Shown here piece by piece: positions 9,665 to 19,073 of a DNA stretch of 64,000 bases. The position numbers and the translations under genes are program-made. The DNA is from Candidatus Hydrogenedentota bacterium. Lineage in GTDB: Bacteria; Hydrogenedentota; Hydrogenedentia; Hydrogenedentales; SLHB01. The notes under the pieces are model-generated. The model worked only from the letters and a program-made list of their open reading frames with translations. It searched no databases and was not told the origin of the DNA. Each line of letters starts with the position of its first letter. Position 1 is the stretch's first letter. The stretch is taken from assembly GCA_013359265.1 (NCBI GenBank), contig JABWCD010000013.1, positions 62,001 through 126,000 on the forward strand. Direction: 5' to 3'.

Positions 9665-12133
9665 ATGAAGAAGACATGGATATTCGTTGTTTTTCGTCGA
9701 TTGCGCGTCATCGCTTTTCTAATTGCCGTGTTCGTCCCAAGTGTTGGCGCGACCACACCGGATCATCGTCTACTTTCTCATGCGGACGACTACGTCTTCG
9801 GCTTCTATCCCTACGGCTGGCGAAACCGCGATGCGAACGGTGACATCGTGTTCGCGATTCAAACACCACACTATGGGATTCTGTTGAATGCATCCAAAGC
9901 GCGCATTACAAAGACTGGAACATTCCGGACGCGCCCGAACGCAGAAACGGCGGCGCAACTCGGTAACGACAAGGTCCTGGCGCCACTTGCGGTGTCGCCG
10001 CTCACGTTTCTGGTGCGCATTGGCGATACCATGTATGAGGCCGAGACAGGCGCGCCCAACCCGGATGACGTGCTAATACAACGACTTGGAAGATATTTTG
10101 CCCATATCGACGTCCGTGACATATCGTTAAGAACGCAAGCGGGAGTTCCACGCGATGATGTGCGCGCGGAATTGTCAATCTACGCGTGGTCGGACCACGT
10201 TCGCGCGACATTCCGGGTCGAGTGTGCCGATGCTTTGAGTGATGTAACGATTGTTGCGCGTCACAGCCCCGCGGAACACCGGAACGCGCTTCGCGCGGTA
10301 AATCTCATTCCCGAGTCGCAACGCGACCATACGGAAGGAACGACGTTTACAGTAGAGACCCCGGTAATTGCCATATCGCAGGACGTGCCCGCGTCGATCT
10401 CCATTGGACTGGTCCCAACAAACACCCAAATTACCGTCCAAAACACGAGCACGGTGCGTGCAGAGAGCATCGCGCCATACACCGGTGCGCTGTCCGTCAC
10501 ACGAGATCCCAGCATTGGGTGGTACCAGGTTCTGCTTGGCGACAATCCCGATATCTGGACGATGGAGCGCGTGCGCGTCGAAGTGGAGAATTCGGCCGAT
10601 TCCGAAGAGACGCTGCACATCGCATTCTCAAAACGAAGCGGCGGGTTCGGGATAACCGGCATGTCGCCGGTATTATGCGACGAAACCGGCGCGCCGATGG
10701 GTTTGCCGGTCCAAATCTCGAAGAACTGGCACGTTTCGCCTCCGTGGTTTGACGGTATTGCGATGCTGCGGCTTGCGCCGAGGGCCAAACATACGCTCGA
10801 ATTTCGGATCGCGTACGCGCACTGGGGCGGTGTACCCGCGGTTTCGCACGCGCAGCTCGCGCTCGAGGGCTGGGGTACGCACCAATTGTGGGACGAATGT
10901 GCTCTCGGCTCCTTCGGCGAAAGCATCTGCTACGACCCCGACGTGAATCTTGGCCGTGCGATGATCGACGATGTTCGCCCGCTAATGGTCTGGGGTATGG
11001 GCAAACAACCGCAGCGAAAGTGGTCGTGGACACACAACGTGGGCGGCGGCGATTTTCTTGTGCTCGAGCGGGACGGAAAGCGGCAGTATCTTGGGCGACA
11101 GAAGACCGAGTACGAATCGCAGGGGCCGGTGTTGACGACGGTTCGGTACTCGGGCGAGACACCCGATGGCGCGATTCAATCGCATGTCACAACGCAAAGT
11201 TGGCGCAGCGACGACTTCGTTCGGGGACTTTACACGCTTCGATACGACGTCGCAGAGCCTGTCGCGTTCACGCGCCTGGCATTCTTCCAGTTGGGAGCAG
11301 ACCGATACAACCACAATCTGTTCACGCACCTTTCGCGCGGCGATTTGGATGGCGTGAAGGAAACGTGGACTCCGGATATGGGCGGCAAGAAGTACAGCCG
11401 CCACTGCGTGCCGTTAAACGGTGAGAAGCCGTGGATCGCCGTTACCGGCAATACAAAGAACCCGCCACCTGTAATCAAGGAGGACGATCAAGGCGCGTGG
11501 GCGGATCGGGGCTTCATTGTTCATCGCTGGAAAGCGCGGATTGGCGGGAAGGATATGCGTCTCCCCCACTACTCGGTCTTTGGGACCGAAGACGGGAGAA
11601 TACCAAGTGCAATCGTAGAATTGTCCCCGCCACCCGGCGTCGCGGCGCTCGAGCGGGGCGACTTCGTCGAGTGCGTCGTCGAGATGGTCGTCCTGCCCCA
11701 GTGCGCGGACGACTACTACGGCCCAAACGAATCGTTTCGCGAGGCGCTTCGCGATTACGGCGGGAACTGGCGAATGGTCCATCGCGAAGCCGTGAACACC
11801 AACATCCGCGCGCGCGCCGAGACCGGCGTGATCTTGTCGGAATGGCCGGTCATCGTTCGCGCACACCACGGTAAACGGGCATCGGTCACGATTGAGGGCG
11901 GATCGGGCTTTATCCCGCTGACAATAGCGGACGCCGGCATCAATGCGGACTTTGCACTGCAAGTACTCTGCGACGGCGAGATTCAGCCGATGCCGCCGTC
12001 GGCAGGCAAGGACTGGTGGCAGGCGCGATATCGTCCGACAACGAAGTCCTATGACCTGATATTTACAGTTCCGCTTACATCCTCCGGACCGGCCACGATT
12101 ACGTGGTCGGCGGCCTCACCGCAGGAAGGTTGA
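9665..12133 (+). CDS. Large secreted protein of unrecognised family
   Basis: An 822-residue protein with an N-terminal signal peptide (basic MKKTW start, hydrophobic core about residues 13-26, cleavage probably after SVGA). The body is rich in beta strands, with aromatic and acidic motifs such as GFYPYGWRNRDANGD, WTHNVGGGDFLVLERDG and FFQLGADRYNHNLF, as in carbohydrate-active or carbohydrate-binding beta-sandwich proteins. I do not recognise a named family. A distant relation to large exo-acting polysaccharide lyases (PcRGLX/YetA type) is possible but not shown. The next gene is a GH106-like glycosidase, which fits a role in polysaccharide breakdown. The ribosome site is weak. Confidence 0.6.
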   Translation: MKKTWIFVVFRRLRVIAFLIAVFVPSVGATTPDHRLLSHADDYVFGFYPYGWRNRDANGDIVFAIQTPHYGILLNASKARITKTGTFRTRPNAETAAQLGNDKVLAPLAVSPLTFLVRIGDTMYEAETGAPNPDDVLIQRLGRYFAHIDVRDISLRTQAGVPRDDVRAELSIYAWSDHVRATFRVECADALSDVTIVARHSPAEHRNALRAVNLIPESQRDHTEGTTFTVETPVIAISQDVPASISIGLVPTNTQITVQNTSTVRAESIAPYTGALSVTRDPSIGWYQVLLGDNPDIWTMERVRVEVENSADSEETLHIAFSKRSGGFGITGMSPVLCDETGAPMGLPVQISKNWHVSPPWFDGIAMLRLAPRAKHTLEFRIAYAHWGGVPAVSHAQLALEGWGTHQLWDECALGSFGESICYDPDVNLGRAMIDDVRPLMVWGMGKQPQRKWSWTHNVGGGDFLVLERDGKRQYLGRQKTEYESQGPVLTTVRYSGETPDGAIQSHVTTQSWRSDDFVRGLYTLRYDVAEPVAFTRLAFFQLGADRYNHNLFTHLSRGDLDGVKETWTPDMGGKKYSRHCVPLNGEKPWIAVTGNTKNPPPVIKEDDQGAWADRGFIVHRWKARIGGKDMRLPHYSVFGTEDGRIPSAIVELSPPPGVAALERGDFVECVVEMVVLPQCADDYYGPNESFREALRDYGGNWRMVHREAVNTNIRARAETGVILSEWPVIVRAHHGKRASVTIEGGSGFIPLTIADAGINADFALQVLCDGEIQPMPPSAGKDWWQARYRPTTKSYDLIFTVPLTSSGPATITWSAASPQEG

Positions 12134-12265
12134 CTTACCCAAGCAAGCTTGCGTTTTCCTCACGTTCGGAGCGATGATCGTGCGTGGGGGAATCGTTTCT
12201 ATGCGCGAAGGTCTCGCTTTCGCCAATGGCTCGGACGCAGCCACCGAACGCACAAGGGGGAAAAT

Positions 12266-15200
12266 ATGGGCGCCAGGGGTCTATCTATCGCACTTGGAAT
12301 CGCTTGTCTGATGGGGTCTGCGGACGCCGAATCGTCTCGCGCGGTCCTCGATATCTTCGCCGACCCGCCGCGAGAGTACAGTTCCGGCCCACTGTGGGTA
12401 TGGAACGACATGCTCACCGAGGAGCAGGTGTTGGCGACACTGCGCGATCTTGCCGCGCAGGAGGTCAAGCAGGTATTCGTGCATCCACGGCCGGGCTTGA
12501 TGACGCCGTATTTGTCCGAGGACTGGTTCAAGTTGTGGAAAGCCGCGCTTCGCGAAGCCGAAACCCTCGATATGAACGTGTGGATATACGACGAGAACTC
12601 GTATCCTTCCGGTTTCGCCGGGGGCTTCGTGCCGGAGGCGATGCCGGAGTCGCACGGAATCGGCCTGTTTCTCAATGCGCTGCCCAAACCACCCACGTGG
12701 GACGACAAGACAATCGCCGTCTTCCGGTTGAATGGCGAATCTCTTGAGAACGTGAGCGAAACGGTCCGCGCCGGGACCGAGTTGCCGGAGGGCGCCTACA
12801 TTGTGGCGACGGTCAATGAGTCCAAGTCGTCACCGTGGTTCGGAGGCAAGTACTACGTCGATTTACTGAGGCCCGGCGTAACGGAGAAGTTTCTCGATAT
12901 CACGTTAGGCGCATACAAGCGCGAGATCGGAGACGAGCTTGGCAAACGCGTGCCAGGATCGTTCACGGACGAACCGCACCTCGCGCCGGCGGGCGGGTTT
13001 CACTGGACGACCGACCTTCCGGACGTCATGCAGGAGCGATATGGGTATTCGATTCTCGATACGTTGCCCAGTCTTTCGCAGCGCGTCGGAGACTGGCGCG
13101 CGGTGCGGCATGACTACTACCAAACCTTGCTGCACCTGTTCATCGAGCGATGGGCCAAACCGTATCACGACTACTGCGCGGAGAACGATCTCGAGTTTAC
13201 CGGTCACTACTGGGAACACGAGTGGCCAAACTGCAAGCAGGCGCCGGACAACATGGCGATGTACGCGTGGCACCAACGGCCGGCTATCGATACATTGTTC
13301 AACGAGTACAACGAAGGTCCCCACGCGCAGTTCGGGAACGTCCGCGCCGTGTTGGAACTGGCGAGCGCGGCGAACCAGACCGGCGTAAGGCGCACGTTGT
13401 GCGAAGCGTACGGAGGCGCCGGATGGGACCTGCGCTTCGAGGACATGAAACGCATCGGCGATTGGCTGTTCGTGCTGGGTGTCAACACGCTCAATGAACA
13501 CCTCTCCTACATCACGATGCGCGGTGCGCGAAAGTACGATTATCCGCAGTCGTTCTCGTATCACGAGCCATGGTGGAACAGCTATCACGTCATGGCGAAG
13601 TATTTTACGCGCCTGTCGGCCGCGTTGTCCCACGGCGAACCGGTAGCGGAAACTCTGCTTATCGAGCCAACAACGACCGTGTGGATGTATCAGACCGACG
13701 AGGATCGCGAGGTCCGCGAGAGCATCGGTATCGAGTTCCAGGAGTTGGTAACGAACCTGGCCAAGGCGCAAGTCGAATTCGACCTGGGGTCCGAAGACAT
13801 TCTCGCGCGCCACGGCGCTGTAGAAGGCGACAAGCTGCGGATTGGCGCGCGAACGTACGGCCGCGTCATCCTTGCGCCGCGGACCGAATCTCTCGACGCG
13901 AAAACGGTCGAGTTGTTGGACGCATTCGTCAAAGCAAAGGGAACGTTGGTGAGTATTGGCGACGCCCAACTGCAGTACGTGGACGGACGCCCATCGGACA
14001 AAGCCACCGCGCTCATCGCCGGCGCAACGCGGATGACGAGCGGACAGTTTATCGAACAGTGGTCCAACGACCGCGAGCGGTTGCCTCGCGTGACCATCGA
14101 TCCGGCGTCTACGAACGCGATCGTCTATCACATGCGCCGGCGTTTCGATGATGGCGACCTGGTGTTCCTTGTGAATACCCGCAACGATGCGACTGCAAAG
14201 GGATCGATTGCCGCGGGAGCGTCCTACGTTCAGCGTTGGAACCTGGAATCGGGGGCCGCGGAACCCTATCCGCACACGAATTTCGAGGGCACGGCATCCG
14301 TCGCGTTTGATTTGCCACCGTGTGGAAGCCTGCTCCTGTTTCTGAACAAATCGAAGGGCGAATCGGCCGCGCAGGAGTCACTGCGGCGGGAGTCCATTGA
14401 GCCAATGGAGGAACCGAAAATCGCACGGGTCGCCCCGAATGTTTTGACGCTCGATTATCTCGATCTCTCGATTGGCGAAAAGTCCTATCCGAAGCAGTAC
14501 ATGTATGCGGCGGCGCGGCTCGCCTTCCAGAGTGTTGGATTTCAGGAGAACCCCTGGGACCATGCCGTGCAATTTAATGATGAATTGATCCGCGAGGACC
14601 TTCCCAAAGAGAGCGGATTCGAAGCGACCTACCGATTCACTATAGACGGCCCAATTCCCGGCGCGATTCACGCCGTGGTCGAGCGGCCGGACCTTTACCT
14701 GATTACGTGTAACGGTACGCCAATTCGAGCGACGCCCGGCGAATGGTGGCTCGACCGCGCGTTTGGGAAGATCGACATCACGTCAACAATCCGAAACGGG
14801 GAAAACTCGATTACGCTAAAGGCCTGGCCGATGAACATGTTTCACGAGATTGCCGCCGTCTACATTCTCGGCGACTTCGCCCTGAAACCCGCGGCATCGG
14901 GTCATGTGATCGTTCCCCCGGCGTCCTTCGCGCACGGTCCGTGGAACCAGCAAGGCTGCCCGTTCTACGCGCACGGCGTATCCTATGCGCAACGATTCAA
15001 CATACCGGAACTCAACGGCCGCTACTTGGTGGAGCTTCCCAAGTGGCACGGAAGCGTGGCTGAGGTAATCGTCAATGGCCGGCGCGCCGGGCATATCGCG
15101 TGGAAACCGGCGGAGTGCGACGTTACGCCTTTCCTTACGGCTGGTGAAAACTTCATTGAAGTCACTGTAATCGGCACGCTCAAGAACACGTTGGGGCCGT

Positions 15201-15343
15201 ACTTCGGGGAGATGCGGCTGGGATTTGCGTCGCCACAGTCATTTCGCAGCGCGCCGGAAGGGGGGCCACCGGAAGGCTCGGCATACAAATCGGTCGAATA
15301 TGGATTGATGGAACCGTTCCGGTTAGTAGCTCTCAGGCGGTAG
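12266..15343 (+). CDS. Secreted GH106-like glycoside hydrolase
   Basis: ATG 12266 is chosen over an upstream in-frame start at 12149: AAGGGGG lies 5 bases upstream and the product then begins with a signal peptide (MGARGLSIALGIACLMGSADA). The mature N-terminus, YSSGPLWVWNDMLTEEQV, then VFVHPRPGLMTPYLSE and IYDENSYPSGFAGGFV, resembles the catalytic TIM barrel of GH106 alpha-L-rhamnosidase-like enzymes. The long C-terminus holds a segment resembling the beta-galactosidase/GH2 sugar-binding fold (WLDRAFGKIDITSTIRNGEN). The protein has 1026 residues from this start, normal for the group. The substrate could be rhamnose-containing glycans, but many relatives are uncharacterised. No promoter is clear in the 132-base gap upstream. 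Confidence 0.7.
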   Translation: MGARGLSIALGIACLMGSADAESSRAVLDIFADPPREYSSGPLWVWNDMLTEEQVLATLRDLAAQEVKQVFVHPRPGLMTPYLSEDWFKLWKAALREAETLDMNVWIYDENSYPSGFAGGFVPEAMPESHGIGLFLNALPKPPTWDDKTIAVFRLNGESLENVSETVRAGTELPEGAYIVATVNESKSSPWFGGKYYVDLLRPGVTEKFLDITLGAYKREIGDELGKRVPGSFTDEPHLAPAGGFHWTTDLPDVMQERYGYSILDTLPSLSQRVGDWRAVRHDYYQTLLHLFIERWAKPYHDYCAENDLEFTGHYWEHEWPNCKQAPDNMAMYAWHQRPAIDTLFNEYNEGPHAQFGNVRAVLELASAANQTGVRRTLCEAYGGAGWDLRFEDMKRIGDWLFVLGVNTLNEHLSYITMRGARKYDYPQSFSYHEPWWNSYHVMAKYFTRLSAALSHGEPVAETLLIEPTTTVWMYQTDEDREVRESIGIEFQELVTNLAKAQVEFDLGSEDILARHGAVEGDKLRIGARTYGRVILAPRTESLDAKTVELLDAFVKAKGTLVSIGDAQLQYVDGRPSDKATALIAGATRMTSGQFIEQWSNDRERLPRVTIDPASTNAIVYHMRRRFDDGDLVFLVNTRNDATAKGSIAAGASYVQRWNLESGAAEPYPHTNFEGTASVAFDLPPCGSLLLFLNKSKGESAAQESLRRESIEPMEEPKIARVAPNVLTLDYLDLSIGEKSYPKQYMYAAARLAFQSVGFQENPWDHAVQFNDELIREDLPKESGFEATYRFTIDGPIPGAIHAVVERPDLYLITCNGTPIRATPGEWWLDRAFGKIDITSTIRNGENSITLKAWPMNMFHEIAAVYILGDFALKPAASGHVIVPPASFAHGPWNQQGCPFYAHGVSYAQRFNIPELNGRYLVELPKWHGSVAEVIVNGRRAGHIAWKPAECDVTPFLTAGENFIEVTVIGTLKNTLGPYFGEMRLGFASPQSFRSAPEGGPPEGSAYKSVEYGLMEPFRLVALRR

Positions 15344-15354
15344 GGCGAGTTTAC

Positions 15355-16218
15355 CTATACAGCCGCGACAGCGCCGAGCATGGAATCTATGCGTTCTGCC
15401 GCTTCCTTGAGTTCGTCGACGATCGGCTGGCATCTGCCTGCGTCCATTTTTAGCGCCGCAGCGGACGACGCGGGATAGGCGTGGTCTCCCGCGTTGCTCG
15501 CTTCGCCATAGCCAGCGTCGTATGCGAGATGATTGGCGAGCGCGGTGACGTGCGCCAATTGGGGGGACAGCATCGCCTGATCGGGCGTGTGGTGCCGGCG
15601 CAGCGCCTCGGTCAATAGCGGCGGCAAGTTCCAATGTTCACCGAGCACGCCCCCCACTTCGGCATGGTCCATTCCGAAGACTTCCGGCTCCACTTCGTAC
15701 AGCGGACGCTGCCCGTCGACAGCGCGCTTCACGGCCTCCTGAAAGTTGTCGGGATACACGCTGTCGAGCGCGACCTTGCCGATGTCGTGAAGAAGCCCCG
15801 CGCTGAAATGGCTGCCGTCGGCTTCCAGCGAGAGCCGTTTGGCAATTCGTTCGGCGGCCATCGCCGTGGCAAGACTATGCCGCCAAAGTTGATTGCGGTT
15901 ATAGGGCGAGTTGCTCTTCGCGAAACTGCGAAACGCGGAGGCGGCAAGGACAAGGTTTTGGACTTCGCGAAACCCAAGAATCACGACGGCGTCCTTCACG
16001 GTCGTGATCTTCCGGTAGAAACCGTAGTACGCCGAGTTGACCTGACGCAACAGCGTCGCCGAAAGACTTTGGTCCGCCGCGATGTGTTTGCCCAGGTCGA
16101 GGGCCGAGCTGTCCGGATCGGATAAGGCTTCCATGATCTGCCCCAGTACGGTCGGGAGCGTCGGCAAACGGCTGATGCGCGACACAGCATCGCGAACGTC
16201 TGGGGCGTCCAAGTCCAT
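15355..16218 (-). CDS. HDOD domain signalling protein
   Basis: The protein is almost entirely one HDOD domain: RLPTLPTVLGQIMEALSDP, then DQSLSATLLRQVNSAYYGF, the LLHDIGKVALD segment and MDHAEVGGVLGEHWNLP. HDOD proteins are helical, metal-dependent-HD relatives that usually act in regulation (stress, chemotaxis, c-di-GMP output) rather than catalysis. Two starts are possible: GTG 16239 without a ribosome site, or ATG 16218, which AGGAGG touches directly with no spacer. I use 16218. The gene converges with the GH106-like gene, with an 11-base gap. Confidence 0.8.
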   Translation of the reverse strand: MDLDAPDVRDAVSRISRLPTLPTVLGQIMEALSDPDSSALDLGKHIAADQSLSATLLRQVNSAYYGFYRKITTVKDAVVILGFREVQNLVLAASAFRSFAKSNSPYNRNQLWRHSLATAMAAERIAKRLSLEADGSHFSAGLLHDIGKVALDSVYPDNFQEAVKRAVDGQRPLYEVEPEVFGMDHAEVGGVLGEHWNLPPLLTEALRRHHTPDQAMLSPQLAHVTALANHLAYDAGYGEASNAGDHAYPASSAAALKMDAGRCQPIVDELKEAAERIDSMLGAVAAV

Positions 16219-16379
16219 CCTCCTGTCTTGTAAGCGCACGGCAGGCCGTCACGCGCGCGTGGAGGAAGCACCATAGACTACGCTCTCCATTTTGTGCAAG
16301 TGGCGGCATTCCCGCCCGAGGCGGTAAAGTATTGTTGCGCGTTACACCGTCGATATGCTGCTTGAAAGGAGCAACTTAT

Positions 16380-16862
16380 ATGGCCGCAGGGAATTCGGCG
16401 ATGCCGACGGAAGGGGCGAAGTCCCCGGCATTTTCGCTCAAGTCAGCTAACGGCGAGACCGTCAAGTTGTCCGGCTTCAAGGGGAAATGCGTCGTGCTGT
16501 ACTTTTATCCGAAGGACGACACGCCGGGATGTACAGTCGAAGCGAATGAGTTCCAAGCGAACGCAAAGGCCTTTGAGAAGGCGGGCGCGGTCGTGATTGG
16601 TGTGAGCCCGGACTCGGAGAAGTCGCACTGCAAGTTCGCCGACAAATTCGGGCTGACACTTACGTTGCTGGCCGACGAAAAGCACGAGGTGGCGGAAAAA
16701 TATGGCGTGTGGGTCGAGAAGAGCATGTACGGGAGGAAGTACATGGGTGTCCAGCGCGCAACGTTTCTCATCGACGAAAATGGGAGAATTGCAAAGGTCT
16801 GGCCGAAGGTTAAGCCGGAAGGTCATGCGAAGGAAGTTCTGGACGCGATCAAATCGCGGTAA
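16380..16862 (+). CDS. bcp: Peroxiredoxin Q / bacterioferritin comigratory protein
   Basis: A thiol peroxidase that reduces hydrogen peroxide and organic peroxides. ATG 16380 has GAAAGGAG about 9 bases upstream; an earlier in-frame start at 16332 is not needed. The peroxidatic cysteine is C51 in YPKDDTPGCTVEANEF. The cysteine five residues later, present in E. coli Bcp, is absent; instead C84 (SEKSHCKFADKF) sits in the next helix, the position used as resolving cysteine in the Xylella-type PrxQ. The enzyme is therefore probably a 2-Cys PrxQ of the helix-3 type. At 160 residues the length is typical. Confidence 0.92.
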   Translation: MAAGNSAMPTEGAKSPAFSLKSANGETVKLSGFKGKCVVLYFYPKDDTPGCTVEANEFQANAKAFEKAGAVVIGVSPDSEKSHCKFADKFGLTLTLLADEKHEVAEKYGVWVEKSMYGRKYMGVQRATFLIDENGRIAKVWPKVKPEGHAKEVLDAIKSR

Positions 16863-16901
16863 TCACGCACGAAACGATATGGGCAACCGGATATTTTCAT
16901 C

Positions 16902-17819
16902 ATGAAGATTGTGTTGACGATGGTCGCAATTGCGCTGGGTCTGGGCATTGCCGTCGTGGCGGGCGTGTACGGCTGGCAACAATATGAGTCGACGCGGACG
17001 GCGGCGCTGCCAACAAGCACGACACAGACGCCGACAATGCCAACCACTCGCAGCGCCACGAACGAGAAACCGAAGCCGGTGGATTTGCCCGCGGCGAAAT
17101 CCGATGCGGCGGCGTCCGCGCCTTCCGCAACGACGACGCGGCCGGCAGACACGAAACCGGCCGCTCCGCCCACTCAGGCTCCAACCACCGCCACGACGCC
17201 GCTGTCACCAACACCGACGCCTGCCACCCCGACAAGCGCGGCGCAATCCACGCCCGGTGAGGACACGCCGATTGCCGTGCCCGCGGCGCAAAACGTGGCG
17301 ACGCCGGAGAAGCTCGGACAACTCATCACCGGCATGACTGAAGCGGACGTAATCGCGACGATGGGGTCGGATGGAGTTGAGACGCCCGAGGACGAGCTGG
17401 GGGCGTACACCCCCGCGGGCTGGTACGAAGTGCGCTGGCCGAACCCGGACGGTTCGTACATTGCTGCGTTGTTCAGCGATCAGGGAACGCTGGCGCATGT
17501 CGAGCCGTTCAATATGCCCGGCGCGTACGAGTGGCTGGCCACGCCGTGGTACGCCGTCCCCAAATGGCTGAACGAAAAGTTGACGGCAAACAACATGCCA
17601 ATACGCGTGCCGGCGGTGGATGTCATTCTCGCTCAGACGAACACCTACCAATTTCGCGGCGTGCTGGCGAACGCGGACGGCGTTGTGGTCGGAGTAATAT
17701 CGGGAAGTTATTACGTCGACGACCCAAGCGGACGCTTTACGCGGGCGATGGAAGGCACGTACGAATATGCAATGCCGAATGGCGCCGCGGACGCAAATAC
17801 GTTCCAGTTTTCGGAGTAG
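16902..17819 (+). CDS. Membrane-anchored protein with Pro/Thr/Ala stalk and BamE-like motif
   Basis: A 305-residue protein. One transmembrane helix (about residues 4-22) is followed by a roughly 100-residue low-complexity stretch of Pro, Thr and Ala, typical of an extended stalk. A globular part of about 180 residues follows. It opens with LITGMTEADVIATMGSDG and WYEVRWPNPDGSYIAALFSDQG. This resembles the BamE/SmpA pattern (G-M-T-x-x-D-V...G, then strands ending in F-x-D-G), although the usual lipobox is missing. No catalytic residues are evident. It lies 39 bases after bcp on the same strand and converges with pyrK across the palindromic element at 17835-17984. Confidence 0.6.
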   Translation: MKIVLTMVAIALGLGIAVVAGVYGWQQYESTRTAALPTSTTQTPTMPTTRSATNEKPKPVDLPAAKSDAAASAPSATTTRPADTKPAAPPTQAPTTATTPLSPTPTPATPTSAAQSTPGEDTPIAVPAAQNVATPEKLGQLITGMTEADVIATMGSDGVETPEDELGAYTPAGWYEVRWPNPDGSYIAALFSDQGTLAHVEPFNMPGAYEWLATPWYAVPKWLNEKLTANNMPIRVPAVDVILAQTNTYQFRGVLANADGVVVGVISGSYYVDDPSGRFTRAMEGTYEYAMPNGAADANTFQFSE

Positions 17820-17834
17820 CCCCTGTTGCGACTG

Positions 17835-17984
17835 GCTAGAGCAATTCAAGTTTGAGCACACCGTCTGTTTCGTGCTCTAGCTCGTGAGTCGTCGTCGTAC
17901 TCGCACTCGATACTCGAAAAGATCGAGTAGGATGACGACCAGGAGCACGAGCACGCGGTGCAGCCGGCCTTGAAACGCTCTAGC
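17835..17984. repeat. 150-bp nested imperfect palindrome
   Basis: Outer arms at 17835-17850 and 17969-17984 match in reverse complement at 14 of 16 bases. Inside, in order, CACCG (17859-17863) pairs with CGGTG (17956-17960), CGTGCTC (17871-17877) with GAGCACG (17949-17955), GTCGTC (17891-17896) with GACGAC (17934-17939), and TACTCG (17911-17916) with CGAGTA (17924-17929) around a 7-base loop. The element fills the gap between two convergent genes and includes the pyrK stop codon. There is no T-tract, so it is not a normal intrinsic terminator. It may be a MITE-like or REP/BIME-like unit. Confidence 0.7.
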
Positions 17985-18789
17985 GGTCGTAGGCCATGTT
18001 GTGCGCTTCCCAGTCGATCAGGATCGTGTCGAACACAGGACCATCCAGGCACACGCGTACCATCTTCTCGCCTTCCTTCTCGCTTTTTGACTCGACGACG
18101 CACCCCAGGCACGCGCCATCTCCGCAAGCCATCTGCGCTTCGAGCGAAACGACGCAGTCCGCTCCCGCGGCGATTGCGACATCCGACGTCGTCTTCATCA
18201 TGATCATCGGGCCGCACACGTACACGCGCGATGCCGGCCCGGGTGCGAGCTTTGCCAGCATCTGCGACGCGAAGAGTTTTTCGCCCGCAGTCCCGTCGTC
18301 GGTAGCGATGTGTACTTTGCAGCCCAGCGCGCGAAACTCGTCCGCGCAGAGGATGAGGTGCTTCGAGCGCGCTGCGAGAATTACGTCCGGAGCAACGTCG
18401 CACTTTTGCACGAGCGCCTCCGCCAGCGCAGGAAACGTGGCAACGCCGATCCCGCCGGCAACGATGATGTGCCGCTCGAACCTCCGGTCAATCGGAAAGC
18501 CGTTGCCGAGCGGCCCCTGCACGCCCAGGGTTGTGCCGGGGCGCATCTTCGATAGGAGCCGGGTGCCCTCCCCCTCTATCTTGTAGAGAATAGACACATG
18601 GTCGCGGAGTATCCGCTCGAAGCACATGGGGCGCCGCAGGAAAGGCGCCAGACCATCCGCGACCTGGAGCATGCAGAACTGCCCGGCGACCGCAGAACGC
18701 GACAACTCGGGTGCGTGAATCAGCATCCGATACTGTTCCGGGGCGACCTCGTCGTTTTCGACAACTTCACAATCGAGAAGATAACGCAT
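17980..18789 (-). CDS. pyrK: Dihydroorotate dehydrogenase electron-transfer subunit PyrK
   Basis: An FAD and 2Fe-2S protein that passes electrons from dihydroorotate dehydrogenase B (PyrD) to NAD in pyrimidine synthesis. The 269 residues show the ferredoxin-reductase fold: FAD-binding FLRRPMCFERI and EGEGTRLLSKMRPG, a nucleotide-binding IIVAGGIGVATFPALAEAL, and the C-terminal cluster ligands CGDGACLGC plus a later cysteine in MVRVCLDGPVF. It is the last gene of the radA-disA-zinc ribbon-pyrK run, 17 bases after the zinc-ribbon gene. No pyrD is present in the window. The stop codon lies inside the palindromic element. Confidence 0.9.
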   Translation of the reverse strand: MRYLLDCEVVENDEVAPEQYRMLIHAPELSRSAVAGQFCMLQVADGLAPFLRRPMCFERILRDHVSILYKIEGEGTRLLSKMRPGTTLGVQGPLGNGFPIDRRFERHIIVAGGIGVATFPALAEALVQKCDVAPDVILAARSKHLILCADEFRALGCKVHIATDDGTAGEKLFASQMLAKLAPGPASRVYVCGPMIMMKTTSDVAIAAGADCVVSLEAQMACGDGACLGCVVESKSEKEGEKMVRVCLDGPVFDTILIDWEAHNMAYDR

Positions 18790-18806
18790 TCATTCCGTCT
18801 TTCATC

Positions 18807-19043
18807 TTAGTCGGCGTAAAGAGTGCCCGGGTTCGCGGCGTAAAACTCGAGGAACCCGCAGCTCATGCACACATCCGCGGAAACATTCGCGTCTTTTGCG
18901 CCCTTGAAAATCAGTGCGTCGGGGTTTGTGTAAACGCGCACGGTTGCCGGTTTACGGACATTCGATTCGCCACGATCCGACAATTCCGCTCCAACGAGCA
19001 CCTCCGTTGAACCGCATTTCGGACAGACCCCTGACTTGCGCAT
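18807..19043 (-). CDS. Small zinc-ribbon protein
   Basis: A 78-residue protein with CPKCG near the N-terminus and CMSCG near the C-terminus, a four-cysteine zinc ribbon around a short beta insert (KPATVRVYTNPDALIFKG). The function is unknown; similar small proteins may bind nucleic acid or protein partners. It lies between disA (30-base gap) and pyrK (17-base gap) on the same strand, so it is probably part of that operon. A real gene is supported by the intact cysteine pairs and the tight spacing. Confidence 0.7.
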   Translation of the reverse strand: MRKSGVCPKCGSTEVLVGAELSDRGESNVRKPATVRVYTNPDALIFKGAKDANVSADVCMSCGFLEFYAANPGTLYAD

Positions 19044-19073
19044 TGCCGTCCCCGCTTTCTCGATCTACTGTGA

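Noticed and set aside
12905-14275. Minus-strand open frame inside the GH106-like gene
   Set aside because: The plus frame holds the family motifs; the antisense product is compositionally biased and has no recognisable domain.
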